From an uncultured Thalassotalea sp. (GTDB lineage: Bacteria; Pseudomonadota; Gammaproteobacteria; Enterobacterales; Alteromonadaceae): a stretch of DNA of 64,000 nt. Made by a program: the position numbers and the translations under genes. The notes beneath the pieces were generated by a model. The model had not been told where the DNA came from. It was given only the letters and a program-made list of their open reading frames with translations, and did no database searches. Shown here piece by piece: positions 36,028 to 44,798 of the stretch. Position 1 is the first letter of the stretch; every line of letters starts with the position of its first letter. The stretch spans positions 221,304-285,303 of the forward strand of contig CANLNK010000002.1 of assembly GCA_947492575.1 (NCBI GenBank). The letters are read 5' to 3'.

Positions 36028-36528
36028 CTAATCTTTTTTAGAGTCTTCACTATCGCTGGTAAACGAGTCGTAAATCATTAATGCGGCGCCCACAAAAATC
36101 GCTGAATCTGCAATATTAAACGCTGGCCAGTGAGCATTGCCGATATAAAAGTCGAGAAAATCTATTACGTAGCCAAGCAAAACGCGATCAATTAAATTGC
36201 CCATTGCGCCACTTAACATTAACGCAAATCCAACTCCTAACACTTTATTTGAAGCTGGTGTCTTAGCCATCCAATAGCTAAAGAGTACACATGCCGCCGT
36301 TGCAATAGCTGCAAAGAACCATCGTTGCCAGCCACTTTGGTCAGCCAGAAAACTAAACGCTGCACCTTCGTTATGAACGTACGTTAAGTTGAAGTATGGC
36401 ATAACTGCCACACTTTCATATAAATCGAATGTACCTGCGACCCAGTGTTTTGTTACTTGGTCGACAACTAAAAATAGCAAGGTGAGCCAAAGCCATTTTA
36501 GCGCGGTCGTTGAAAAGTTTACTGCCAT
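36028..36528 (-). CDS. lspA: Lipoprotein signal peptidase II
   Basis: Inner-membrane aspartyl protease that removes signal peptides from prolipoproteins (here it would process FlgH, BamD and others in the window). 166 residues with four hydrophobic helices. Catalytic Asp residues are expected at 123 (GYVIDFLDFY) and 141 (FNIADSAIFVG); VDQVTKHWV and NEGAAFSFL are also conserved. A terminator-like stem lies between it and ileS. Confidence 0.97.
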   Translation of the reverse strand: MAVNFSTTALKWLWLTLLFLVVDQVTKHWVAGTFDLYESVAVMPYFNLTYVHNEGAAFSFLADQSGWQRWFFAAIATAACVLFSYWMAKTPASNKVLGVGFALMLSGAMGNLIDRVLLGYVIDFLDFYIGNAHWPAFNIADSAIFVGAALMIYDSFTSDSEDSKKD

Positions 36529-36559
36529 TGAAATACCATTTATGGAAAATAAAAGTGCT

Positions 36560-36590
36560 TAGAAAACAAAACCGCTGATGTTCAGCGGTT
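36560..36590 (-). terminator. Terminator-like stem between ileS and lspA
   Basis: AACCGCTGA, TGT, TCAGCGGTT: a perfect 9-bp stem; on the minus strand it is followed by TTTGTTTTCT. It lies inside the ribF-ileS-lspA operon, so it may reduce lspA-fkpB-ispH expression relative to ileS. Confidence 0.72.
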
Positions 36591-36606
36591 TATTCAAGAG
36601 CTTAGA

Positions 36607-39423
36607 TTAAGCAAACTGCCTTGCTTCACCTTCACCATCAACGTTAGTGACACAGCGACCACAAAGGCTTTCATGCTCTGCAACTGCACCAACATCATCG
36701 GTAAAGTGCCAACAACGATCACACTTAGTACCAGCAGATTGCGCCACTAAAACACTCAAGCCTTCTACTTCTGTCGCAACAGCGTCAGCAGGGGCTTTGT
36801 CAGTAACTACTTTCGCGCCCGATGTAATCAATACGAAACGAAGCTCGTCGCCGAATTTAGCGAGCTTGTTAGCAAGTTCATCTGATGCAAATAAGGTCAC
36901 TTCTGCTTCTAACGCTTTACCAACTGTCTTCTCTTTACGTGCAGCTTCTAGTGCTTTGTTTACTTCAGCACGCACTAATAAGATTTCATTCCAAAACTCG
37001 TTCGTTAGCTCGCCAGAATTCTCAACGCCCGCTATATCTTCGAACCAAACATCTGTGAACACAAATTCTTCACGTTCACCAGCAGCAGGTGTCGGTAATG
37101 CCTGCCAAACTTCTTGTGCAGTGAATGATAAAATTGGCGCCATCCAACGCGTCATAGCTTCTGCAATTAAGTACATTGCTGTTTGACATGAACGACGTGC
37201 GTGGCTGTCTGATTTAGCAGTGTATTGGCGGTCTTTAATGATATCTAAGTAGAATCCACCTAACTCTGTTGTACAGAAGTTCATTAACTTATGAACAACT
37301 AAATGGAACTCATATTCATCGTAAGCTGCAACAATTTCAGCTTGTAATGCTGCTGCTTTCGCTACAACCCAACGATCAAGTGCGACCATTTCCTCTACTG
37401 GCACAGAATGCTCAGCAGGTACAAAGCCATTAATATTCGCCAGTAAGAAGCGAGACGTGTTACGAATACGACGGTACGCATCCGCTTGGCGCTTAAGAAT
37501 CTCATCAGAAACCGTAATTTCTTGTGTGTAGTTCACAGAAGCAACCCACAAACGTAAGATATCAGCACCCAATTTGTTAGTGATCTCCGCTGGCGTAATC
37601 ACGTTGCCTAGAGACTTAGACATCTTCTTACCATCAGCATCTACCGTAAAGCCATGAGTCAATACAGTTTTGTATGGTGCACTGCCGTTAATTGCCATAG
37701 CAGTCTTTAACGAAGACTGGAACCAACCACGGTGTTGATCTGAACCTTCAAGGTATAAGTCAGCTGGGTAACCTAGCTCTTCTCGTTGCGCCATCACCGA
37801 GTAATGTGTAACACCTGAATCGAACCATACATCTAGCGTATCTGTCACCTTGCTGTAGTCAGCGGCTTCATCGCCTAGGAGATCAGCCGCTTCTAATTCG
37901 AACCAAGCATCAATACCTTTTTGTTCCACCAATACAGCAACTTCCTCGATTAAACGAGACGTTTCAGGGTGTAAAGCTTGCGTTTCTTTGTGCACGAATA
38001 ATGTAATCGGCACACCCCATGTACGTTGACGTGAAATACACCAGTCAGGGCTTGACTCTAACATTGAATCGATACGTGCTTGACCCCAATCAGGAATCCA
38101 TTTAACACCTTCTACAGCCCCCTTAACTTCTTCACGAAGACTGTTTTTCGTCATGCTCACAAACCATTGAGGTGTCGCTCGGAAAATAAGTGGTGTCTTT
38201 GTTCTCCAACAGTGTGGGTAACTGTGAACGAATTTTGTTTGATACAACAAGTTACCATGCTCTTCCACAACCGCGATGACTTTTTCATCAACCTTGTAAA
38301 CATGCTCACCAGCAAACAATTCAACGTTCGCACGGTATAGACCGTTGTCGTCAAGGTAGTTTAACGTTTCGATGTTGTATTTTTTACCAACATTAAAATC
38401 GTCGACACCATGGTCTGGTGCAGTGTGTACACAACCAGTACCTGCATCAGTCGTAACGTGGTCGCCTAAAATAACCGGTACTTTACGGTCGTAGAATGGG
38501 TGGTCAACTTGTAAATTCTCAAGTGCAGCGCCCGTTACGCGACCAACAACTGAAAATTCTTCAAAGCCTGCACGCGACATTACACTCTCGTGCAATGCAT
38601 CAGCCACAAGTAAACGCTCATCGCCAGCTTGAACGATTACGTAATCCAATTCTGGGTTAACACTTACTGCTTGGCTTGAAGGTAACGTCCAAGGTGTTGT
38701 TGTCCAAATAACAACTGACACTTTACCGCTACCTGTTAATCCTGATACTAAGCTTTCGAATGCAGATTGGTCAGTAACAGGGTATTTAACATCGATAGAG
38801 AAAGATGTTTTGTCAGCGTATTCAACTTCTGCTTCAGCTAATGCAGAGCCGCCAACGACACTCCAGTAAACCGGCTTGAAGCCTTGCTGTAAGTGACCAT
38901 TTTCTGTGATTTTGCCCAAAGCACGGATAATATTTGCTTCAGTATCAAAGTCCATTGTTAAGTAAGGGTTATCCCAATCACCAAATACACCCAAGCGCTT
39001 AAAGCTTTCGCGTTGACCATCTACTTGCTTAGCAGCGTAGTCACGACATTTTTGACGAAATTCAGCTGGCGATAGTTTCTGGCCCGGTTTACCAAATTTC
39101 TTTTCAACAACGAGCTCGATTGGAAGACCATGACAGTCCCAACCCGGCACGTATGGCGCGTCGAAATCAGACAAGGTTTTCGACTTAACGATGATGTCTT
39201 TTAATATCTTGTTTAATGAGTGACCTAAGTGAATGTCACCGTTAGCGTATGGCGGGCCATCGTGCAAAATAAATGACTTCTTACCTTTCTTTGCAGCGCG
39301 AATTTTGCCGTACAAATCTTTCGACGCCCAGTCTTTCAGCATTTGTGGCTCACGATTTGCCATGTTCCCTTTCATCGGGAATGACGTGTCTGGCAAATTC
39401 AAAGTATGTTTGTAATCACTCAT
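36607..39423 (-). CDS. ileS: Isoleucyl-tRNA synthetase
   Basis: Class I aminoacyl-tRNA synthetase with editing, 938 residues, the same length as E. coli IleS. The ATP-binding HIGH motif is seen as HLGH at 65-68 ([16 protein letters not shown]), KMSKS near 600 ([12 protein letters not shown]); the CP1 editing domain lies between them ([33 protein letters not shown]). The C-terminus has the zinc-binding cysteines CDRCWHF and CGRCVTN. Part of the ribF-ileS-lspA block. Confidence 0.99.
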   Translation of the reverse strand: MSDYKHTLNLPDTSFPMKGNMANREPQMLKDWASKDLYGKIRAAKKGKKSFILHDGPPYANGDIHLGHSLNKILKDIIVKSKTLSDFDAPYVPGWDCHGLPIELVVEKKFGKPGQKLSPAEFRQKCRDYAAKQVDGQRESFKRLGVFGDWDNPYLTMDFDTEANIIRALGKITENGHLQQGFKPVYWSVVGGSALAEAEVEYADKTSFSIDVKYPVTDQSAFESLVSGLTGSGKVSVVIWTTTPWTLPSSQAVSVNPELDYVIVQAGDERLLVADALHESVMSRAGFEEFSVVGRVTGAALENLQVDHPFYDRKVPVILGDHVTTDAGTGCVHTAPDHGVDDFNVGKKYNIETLNYLDDNGLYRANVELFAGEHVYKVDEKVIAVVEEHGNLLYQTKFVHSYPHCWRTKTPLIFRATPQWFVSMTKNSLREEVKGAVEGVKWIPDWGQARIDSMLESSPDWCISRQRTWGVPITLFVHKETQALHPETSRLIEEVAVLVEQKGIDAWFELEAADLLGDEAADYSKVTDTLDVWFDSGVTHYSVMAQREELGYPADLYLEGSDQHRGWFQSSLKTAMAINGSAPYKTVLTHGFTVDADGKKMSKSLGNVITPAEITNKLGADILRLWVASVNYTQEITVSDEILKRQADAYRRIRNTSRFLLANINGFVPAEHSVPVEEMVALDRWVVAKAAALQAEIVAAYDEYEFHLVVHKLMNFCTTELGGFYLDIIKDRQYTAKSDSHARRSCQTAMYLIAEAMTRWMAPILSFTAQEVWQALPTPAAGEREEFVFTDVWFEDIAGVENSGELTNEFWNEILLVRAEVNKALEAARKEKTVGKALEAEVTLFASDELANKLAKFGDELRFVLITSGAKVVTDKAPADAVATEVEGLSVLVAQSAGTKCDRCWHFTDDVGAVAEHESLCGRCVTNVDGEGEARQFA

Positions 39424-39494
39424 TTATGTCTTTATCCGTTCAATTTATCTGTTGTTTTATCTGTTGCATTAACTGATGCGATAGCACAACAAAA

Positions 39495-40424
39495 TTAACT
39501 CAATTGTTTTACATAACGACGCGCTTGTTCAGCGTCTCGTTCTATTTGTGCCGTTAATTCAGCCAAACTGCTGAACTTTTTCTCTTGTCTGATTTTCTCT
39601 AGAAGTTCGACTTCAATCGCTTCACCGTATATGTCTTGGTTGAAATCGAAAATATGAACTTCTAATTGTTGCCTTAACCCCGCAACGGTAGGTCGAGCGC
39701 CAATGTTAGCAACTCCATAGAATTTATCACCCCCAATATGCACTTGTACGACATAAACACCAGAAACTGGCGAAACACGTCGTTTAAGTTTCACATTAGC
39801 GGTAGGGAAACCTAATTCTCTGCCACGTTTGTCACCGTGGAATACTCTGCCGTGAATCGAATACGGTCGTCCGAGCATCGAGGCTGCCGTAGCAAGATCA
39901 TCTTGCTCCAAGGCCTGTCTAATTTCAGTGCTGCTAATGCGACAATCTTCGAGCTTAAAACTTGCCGTGTCAGAAACACCAAAACCATGCGCTTGTCCTG
40001 CGCGGCTGAGCATCGCAAAATCACCTACACGATTTTTACCGAATCGAAAATCATCACCGATGATTAGGTGCTTAATACCCAGCTTATTGACAAGTAGTTG
40101 TTCCACAAAATGGTCAGCACTTTGACTGGCAAACGCCTTGTTAAAATTAACGCAAATTAAGCGCTCAACGCCGAGTTCTTCGAGCAAAGCATATTTATCA
40201 CGTAATCGTGTCAGTCTTGCAGGCGCTGTTTCGGGGCTAAATAACTCCTGCGGCTGAGGTTCAAACACCATCACAGCTGAAGGACATGACAATGCTTTAG
40301 CTTTTTCCACTAGCGCAGAGATAACGCGACGATGTCCTAAATGCACACCATCAAAATTACCAATAGTTAATACACAACCATGATCGGTTGCTTTTATATT
40401 ATGTATCCCACGAACTAACTGCAT
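39495..40424 (-). CDS. ribF: Bifunctional riboflavin kinase / FAD synthetase RibF
   Basis: Converts riboflavin to FMN and then FAD. From the ATG at 40424 it has 309 residues; MQLVRGIHNIKATDHGCVLTIGNFDGVHLGHRRVI matches the E. coli N-terminus, while a TTG nine codons upstream does not. The N-terminal adenylyltransferase domain runs to about residue 185; the C-terminal kinase starts at RPYSIHGRVFHGDKRGRELGFPTANV. First gene of the ileS block, following murJ by 94 bases. Confidence 0.97.
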   Translation of the reverse strand: MQLVRGIHNIKATDHGCVLTIGNFDGVHLGHRRVISALVEKAKALSCPSAVMVFEPQPQELFSPETAPARLTRLRDKYALLEELGVERLICVNFNKAFASQSADHFVEQLLVNKLGIKHLIIGDDFRFGKNRVGDFAMLSRAGQAHGFGVSDTASFKLEDCRISSTEIRQALEQDDLATAASMLGRPYSIHGRVFHGDKRGRELGFPTANVKLKRRVSPVSGVYVVQVHIGGDKFYGVANIGARPTVAGLRQQLEVHIFDFNQDIYGEAIEVELLEKIRQEKKFSSLAELTAQIERDAEQARRYVKQLS

Positions 40425-40518
40425 TACAGCGCTTATGCCTAGGTTGGCCAACGTTTAAGCCAACTCCTCTACTGAAAAACCGACGAATTATATATTAGTC
40501 TCATTAAAGAATCAGCAT

Positions 40519-42108
40519 CTAGCGAACAGAATTTATGCTCTTTTTCGCGACCTTAAAATCACTAAACCTAATTCCCATTAAAAACAGCGTAATAAAATAC
40601 ATCACAACCCCTGCCGCAATATATGCTGAAACGCGCCAAGTCTGCTCTAAAAAGCTAAACGTTAACCAATCATCAAATGAAGGTGATAGGTAATATACAA
40701 AGCCGGCCATTACCATCGCGGACAACGCTAATTTAACAAGAAACAGTTTAGTTTTTGACGTTAGTTGGAATACCGAATCGGCTTTTAATCCTTGATATAA
40801 CCAATATGCATTTAAAGTTGCCGAAAGCGTCGTCGCTAAGGCAAGCCCAACATAACCAAGATATGGGGCCAACATTAAATTAAACAACATATTAGCGACC
40901 ATCGCTTTAATCCCTATTTTTACGGGTGTTTTGGTATCTTGTCGAGAATAGTAGCCCGGCGCTAATACCTTGATAAACATAAAGCTCACTAAACCAGATA
41001 AATATGCGTAAAGCGCATAGGAAACCTGCAAAACATCAGTTTGACTGAACTCACCGCGCATAAATAACAGCATAATAATGGGCTGTGACAGAACCATTAA
41101 ACCGGCCAATGCTGGCATTCCCATAAGAGACACCACTCTGATGCCCCAATCTATCGTTGCCGAAAACTCGCCTTTGTTTTCTCGAGCATGCAGGCCAGCT
41201 AGGCTAGGCAGGATAACTGTCGCAATACCAATACCAAAAAGCCCTAGCGGAAATTCCAATAAACGGTCGGCATAGTAAAGCCAGCTAATTGACCCTGTAA
41301 TTAAAAAACTGGCAATCAAAGTGTCGAGAAGTAAATTGATTTGCGTAACAGACACACCAAACAACGCAGGTACAATCAATTTGCGAATTTTAGCAACGCC
41401 CTTTTCTTGCCATCCCCACGTGGGTTTAACCAAGACGCCTGCACGATACAAAAAAGGTATTTGAAACAAAAACTGAACTAAGCCACCTAAAAAGACGCCC
41501 CATGACAGCGCATACTCTGGAGAAGCGACATGCTCGGTTAAAAAGATGGCACAACCAATAATACACACATTAAGTAGTACAGGGGTAAATGCAGCGGCCG
41601 CAAACTTGCCTAGCGTATTTAATATCGCTCCGGCAAGTGCTGTAAGGCTAATAAACCATAAATAAGGAAAGGTAATTTTAAGTAGGCTCGACGCTAATTC
41701 GAATTTTTCGGCCTGCGCACCACCGTGATACCAGTCAAGGAACCAACCAAAGCCGAATAGGGCTACAATTATCGGTGACGCTATCATGCCAATAGCGGTT
41801 ACTAGGGTTATTACAACACCCAGTGTACCGGATACTTGCGCAATAAGTTTTCGCGTTTCATCAGTACCGTTTTTCTCATCTAACGCTTGATATTCACTTA
41901 AAACCGGCACAAACGCCTGTGCAAAAGCACCTTCAGCAAACAAGCGACGTAGAAAGTTAGGGATCTTATTGGCAAAGAAGAAGACATCTGCACCAGCGCC
42001 TGTCCCCATGACATTCGCAATAACAACATCTCGTACTAATCCTAAAACACGAGAAATCATGGTCATTGCGCTAACAATAATGCCTGACTTAATTAGCTTT
42101 TTGCTCAA
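40519..42108 (-). CDS. murJ: Lipid II flippase MurJ
   Basis: Inner-membrane flippase for the peptidoglycan precursor lipid II, MOP superfamily, 529 residues with about 14 hydrophobic helices. The start is TTG at 42108, with GGA about 11 bases upstream; this places the conserved MTMISRVLGLVRDVVIANVMG at the same distance from the N-terminus as in E. coli. ADVFFFANKIPNFLRRLFAEGAFAQAFVPVLSEY is the family signature. Divergent from rpsT, as in many gammaproteobacteria. Confidence 0.96.
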   Translation of the reverse strand: MSKKLIKSGIIVSAMTMISRVLGLVRDVVIANVMGTGAGADVFFFANKIPNFLRRLFAEGAFAQAFVPVLSEYQALDEKNGTDETRKLIAQVSGTLGVVITLVTAIGMIASPIIVALFGFGWFLDWYHGGAQAEKFELASSLLKITFPYLWFISLTALAGAILNTLGKFAAAAFTPVLLNVCIIGCAIFLTEHVASPEYALSWGVFLGGLVQFLFQIPFLYRAGVLVKPTWGWQEKGVAKIRKLIVPALFGVSVTQINLLLDTLIASFLITGSISWLYYADRLLEFPLGLFGIGIATVILPSLAGLHARENKGEFSATIDWGIRVVSLMGMPALAGLMVLSQPIIMLLFMRGEFSQTDVLQVSYALYAYLSGLVSFMFIKVLAPGYYSRQDTKTPVKIGIKAMVANMLFNLMLAPYLGYVGLALATTLSATLNAYWLYQGLKADSVFQLTSKTKLFLVKLALSAMVMAGFVYYLSPSFDDWLTFSFLEQTWRVSAYIAAGVVMYFITLFLMGIRFSDFKVAKKSINSVR

Positions 42109-42325
42109 CTTAACAATCCGTTCGTTTTTACATTTTTAATAGAGCGTTCATTATCCTTTTAAGGGCAGCAAATAAACAAGTGCAATCATGATAAAAGTTC
42201 TATAAAATGCGCAACCAACATTATGCAGAGCAAAATGATGTAGCTTGTGTCTCAGCCATCTTAGCTCAAACAAACAGAGTCGACGAAAAATGCAGCGATA
42301 AATCGAACTTTTCTTATGAAAGTGT

Positions 42326-42354
42326 TTGACAATTCGTCACAAAACAGGCATATT
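42326..42354 (+). promoter_or_regulatory. Probable sigma-70 promoter for rpsT
   Basis: Consensus -35 TTGACA, 17 bases, CATATT (4 of 6), followed by a GC-containing TCGTCGCC discriminator as found at stringently controlled ribosomal promoters. It lies about 50 bases before the rpsT start. Confidence 0.5.
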
Positions 42355-42403
42355 TCGTCGCCTTAAATTTAGGCTATATATTTATCATATTTAGGAGTTC
42401 ACC

Positions 42404-42664
42404 TTGGCTAACTCAAAGCAAGCTAAGAAGCGCGCGGTACAATCTGAAAAGCGCCGTCAACACAATGCAAGCCGTCGTTCAATGATGCGCACTTTAGTTA
42501 AAAAAGTAATCGCTGCAATTGAAGCCGGTGACAAAGAATTGGCAACTAAAGAACTTGCTGCTGCGCAACCGATTTTAGATCGTTACGCAACTAAAGGTCT
42601 TATCCACAAAAACAAAGCTGCTCGTAGCAAGAGCCGTTTAAACGCTGCTATCAAAGCACTTTAA
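42404..42664 (+). CDS. rpsT: Small ribosomal subunit protein bS20
   Basis: 30S ribosomal protein S20, 86 residues, highly basic ([35 protein letters not shown]). The start codon is TTG, preceded by a strong TTAGGAG. A UUG start is known for E. coli rpsT, where it is tied to autogenous translational control, so this is a conserved feature and not an error. Followed by a strong terminator. Confidence 0.98.
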   Translation: MANSKQAKKRAVQSEKRRQHNASRRSMMRTLVKKVIAAIEAGDKELATKELAAAQPILDRYATKGLIHKNKAARSKSRLNAAIKAL

Positions 42665-42687
42665 TTTGTTTTTGTAATCAGCTTCAA

Positions 42688-42713
42688 AGGCCGGCTTCAT
42701 AGCCGGCTTTTTT
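42688..42713 (+). terminator. Terminator after rpsT
   Basis: GCCGGCT, TCAT, AGCCGGC followed by TTTTTT: a GC-rich stem about 25 bases after the rpsT stop. Confidence 0.92.
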
Positions 42714-42828
42714 ATATCCAAAATTTAGTTATTTCCTCAACAGTCGAGTGAGTAAGTACTTATCCCCCCTTGCACTCACCTTTGATTTTCCCTAGTCTCT
42801 TATCGTCAAATATTTTGAGAAAAACATT

Positions 42829-44481
42829 ATGAAATTGAGCAAAATTGCAGTTGCTGCGTTTTTAGCGTCTAGCCTTATGGCCTGCGGTGAAAAAACAACA
42901 GAAACAGTAGCGACCACTTCACTTGTTGAAGGCTACCAAAACAAACTAGATATCTATAAGCCAGTCACTTTATCTGCCGACTTAAGCCACCTATCTGACA
43001 ATCAAAAGCAAATGCTATCGCTACTGATTGATGCATCGAAAATCATGGATGACTTATTCTGGCTGCAAGCTTTTGGCAAAAACAAAGACGCTTTCCTTGC
43101 TGGCATTAGCGACCCTAAAGTCAAAGCATTTGCTGAAATAAACTACGGTCCATGGGATAGAATGGATGGTGACAAGCCATTTCTTACGGGTTTCGATGCC
43201 AAGCCGCTAGGAGCGCAATTCTATCCAGCGGATATGACAAAGGCTGAATTTGAGCAATCAGAATTTGCAGATAAAAATGGCTTGTATTCGATCGTCCAAC
43301 GCGATGGCAACGGCAAGCTAACCACCATCGCTTATTCTGAAATATACAGCGACGAAATCAATCGAGCTGCCGCTATCTTAGAGAAGGCAGCAAGCTTTGC
43401 TGATAATAAAGAGTTTGCAAGTTATTTAACCATGCGTGCTCAAGCAATGCGCAGTGATGATTATCAGGCATCAGATTTTGCTTGGATGGACATGAAGACC
43501 AACCCTATTGACGTTGTTATTGGTCCAATCGAAACATATGAAGATCAACTGTTTGGCTATCGTGCAGGATTTGAATCATATGTTCTCGTTAAAGATATGG
43601 CATGGAGCGATAAGCTCGCCAAATACGCAGAATACTTACCGCAACTACAGAAAGACCTTCCTGTTGCGAAAAAGTATAAAAAAGAAACCCCAGGCTCAGA
43701 TGCAGACTTAAACGCTTACGACGTTATTTATTATGCTGGTCATTCAAATGCCGGTGGTAAAACAATTGCCATCAACTTACCTAATGATGAAGAAGTACAG
43801 TTAGCCAAAGGGACACGTCGCTTACAACTAAAAAATGCGATGCGTGCTAAGTTTGATGCCATCATGTTGCCAATCGCCGACGAACTTATTGTTGAAGAGC
43901 AACGTAAGCACGTTACCTTTAATGGATTCTTTGCAAACACAATGTTCCATGAAGTTGCACACGGGTTAGGCATTAAGAACACCATTAATGACAAGGGCAC
44001 AGTCCGCCAGGCATTAAAAGAGCATGCATCCGCTTTAGAAGAGGGTAAAGCAGATGTATTGGGCTTATACATGGTTAAAGAATTGCTTGCTAATGGCGCG
44101 ATTACTGAAGGCCAGCTAGAAGACTATTACGTAACCTTCATGGCAGGTATTTTCCGCTCAGTGCGTTTTGGGGCAAGTTCCGCTCACGGCAAAGCCAATA
44201 TGGTTCGCTTTAACTACTTCCAAGAGCAAGGTGCATTTAGCCAAGACGAGCAAGGCTTCTACAGCGTAAACATGGACAAAATGACAGCAGCGGTTGATTC
44301 GCTATCTGAGCTTATCTTGAAACTTCAAGGTGACGGCGATTATGAAGGTGTTGCTCAACTTGTAGCGGAAAAAGGCTTAATTCAAGAAGAGCTAGCACAA
44401 AGCTTAGCAAAACTTGAATCAGCGAATATTCCTGTCGACATAACTTTTGATCAAGGTAAACAAGTACTAAATTTACCTTAA
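42829..44481 (+). CDS. M49-like (dipeptidyl-peptidase III family) lipoprotein metallopeptidase
   Basis: 550 residues with a lipoprotein signal (AAFLASSLMAC, Cys19), so it is probably anchored in the periplasm or outer membrane. The metal site is HEVAH at 374-378, with EEGKAD at 404-409 as the likely third ligand region. INYGPWDRMDGDKPF, QFYPADMTKAEFEQ and FRSVRFGASSAHGKANM match segments recalled from proteins annotated as dipeptidyl-peptidase 3 family. Classical DPP III has HExxxH; this one has HExxH, so it belongs to a divergent branch. Substrate unknown; peptide scavenging is a guess. It forms a single-gene unit with its own terminator. Confidence 0.75.
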   Translation: MKLSKIAVAAFLASSLMACGEKTTETVATTSLVEGYQNKLDIYKPVTLSADLSHLSDNQKQMLSLLIDASKIMDDLFWLQAFGKNKDAFLAGISDPKVKAFAEINYGPWDRMDGDKPFLTGFDAKPLGAQFYPADMTKAEFEQSEFADKNGLYSIVQRDGNGKLTTIAYSEIYSDEINRAAAILEKAASFADNKEFASYLTMRAQAMRSDDYQASDFAWMDMKTNPIDVVIGPIETYEDQLFGYRAGFESYVLVKDMAWSDKLAKYAEYLPQLQKDLPVAKKYKKETPGSDADLNAYDVIYYAGHSNAGGKTIAINLPNDEEVQLAKGTRRLQLKNAMRAKFDAIMLPIADELIVEEQRKHVTFNGFFANTMFHEVAHGLGIKNTINDKGTVRQALKEHASALEEGKADVLGLYMVKELLANGAITEGQLEDYYVTFMAGIFRSVRFGASSAHGKANMVRFNYFQEQGAFSQDEQGFYSVNMDKMTAAVDSLSELILKLQGDGDYEGVAQLVAEKGLIQEELAQSLAKLESANIPVDITFDQGKQVLNLP

Positions 44482-44497
44482 TTAGGGCTTGTTGAAG

Positions 44498-44527
44498 AAA
44501 AATAGCGGCAACCTGGCCGCTATTTTT
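44498..44527 (+). terminator. Terminator after the M49-like gene
   Basis: AAAAATAGCGGC and GCCGCTATTTTT form a 12-bp stem, followed by more T residues. Confidence 0.93.
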
Positions 44528-44608
44528 TTATCGTAATCATTTCTATCGACTAAAAGAATTTAGCCTTCGAGCCTCTCCTTTACAAACTCTGCCCCCTGCT
44601 TTAACAGT

Positions 44609-44629
44609 CCTGCTCCCTGCTCCCTGCTC
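44609..44629. repeat. Three tandem copies of CCTGCTC
   Basis: Three perfect heptamers in tandem, with a related CCCCCTGCT about 15 bases upstream. Located in a non-coding gap. Confidence 0.8.
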
Positions 44630-44798
44630 TAACTATAAAAATTAAGAATAGTATGTCATAGCTATTATTCATTGGTTTTATAAACTTTCGCTGCTTAAAC
44701 TTAGCTCAGTAGACAACACAAAAGCTCGAACGTTATGTGACATTATTCACGTACTGAGCAATTAATTTTACCTAAATAGATTTTACTGGAGACGTAAA

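Larger units (their letters stand above)
44482..44798. other. 317-base gap before first acyl-CoA dehydrogenase gene
   Basis: Contains the terminator at 44498-44527, a heptamer repeat at 44609-44629, and, about 80 bases before the next gene, widely spaced GCTCAGTA and TACTGAGC arms (roughly 44703-44761) that could be an operator. No coding region is visible. Confidence 0.6.
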
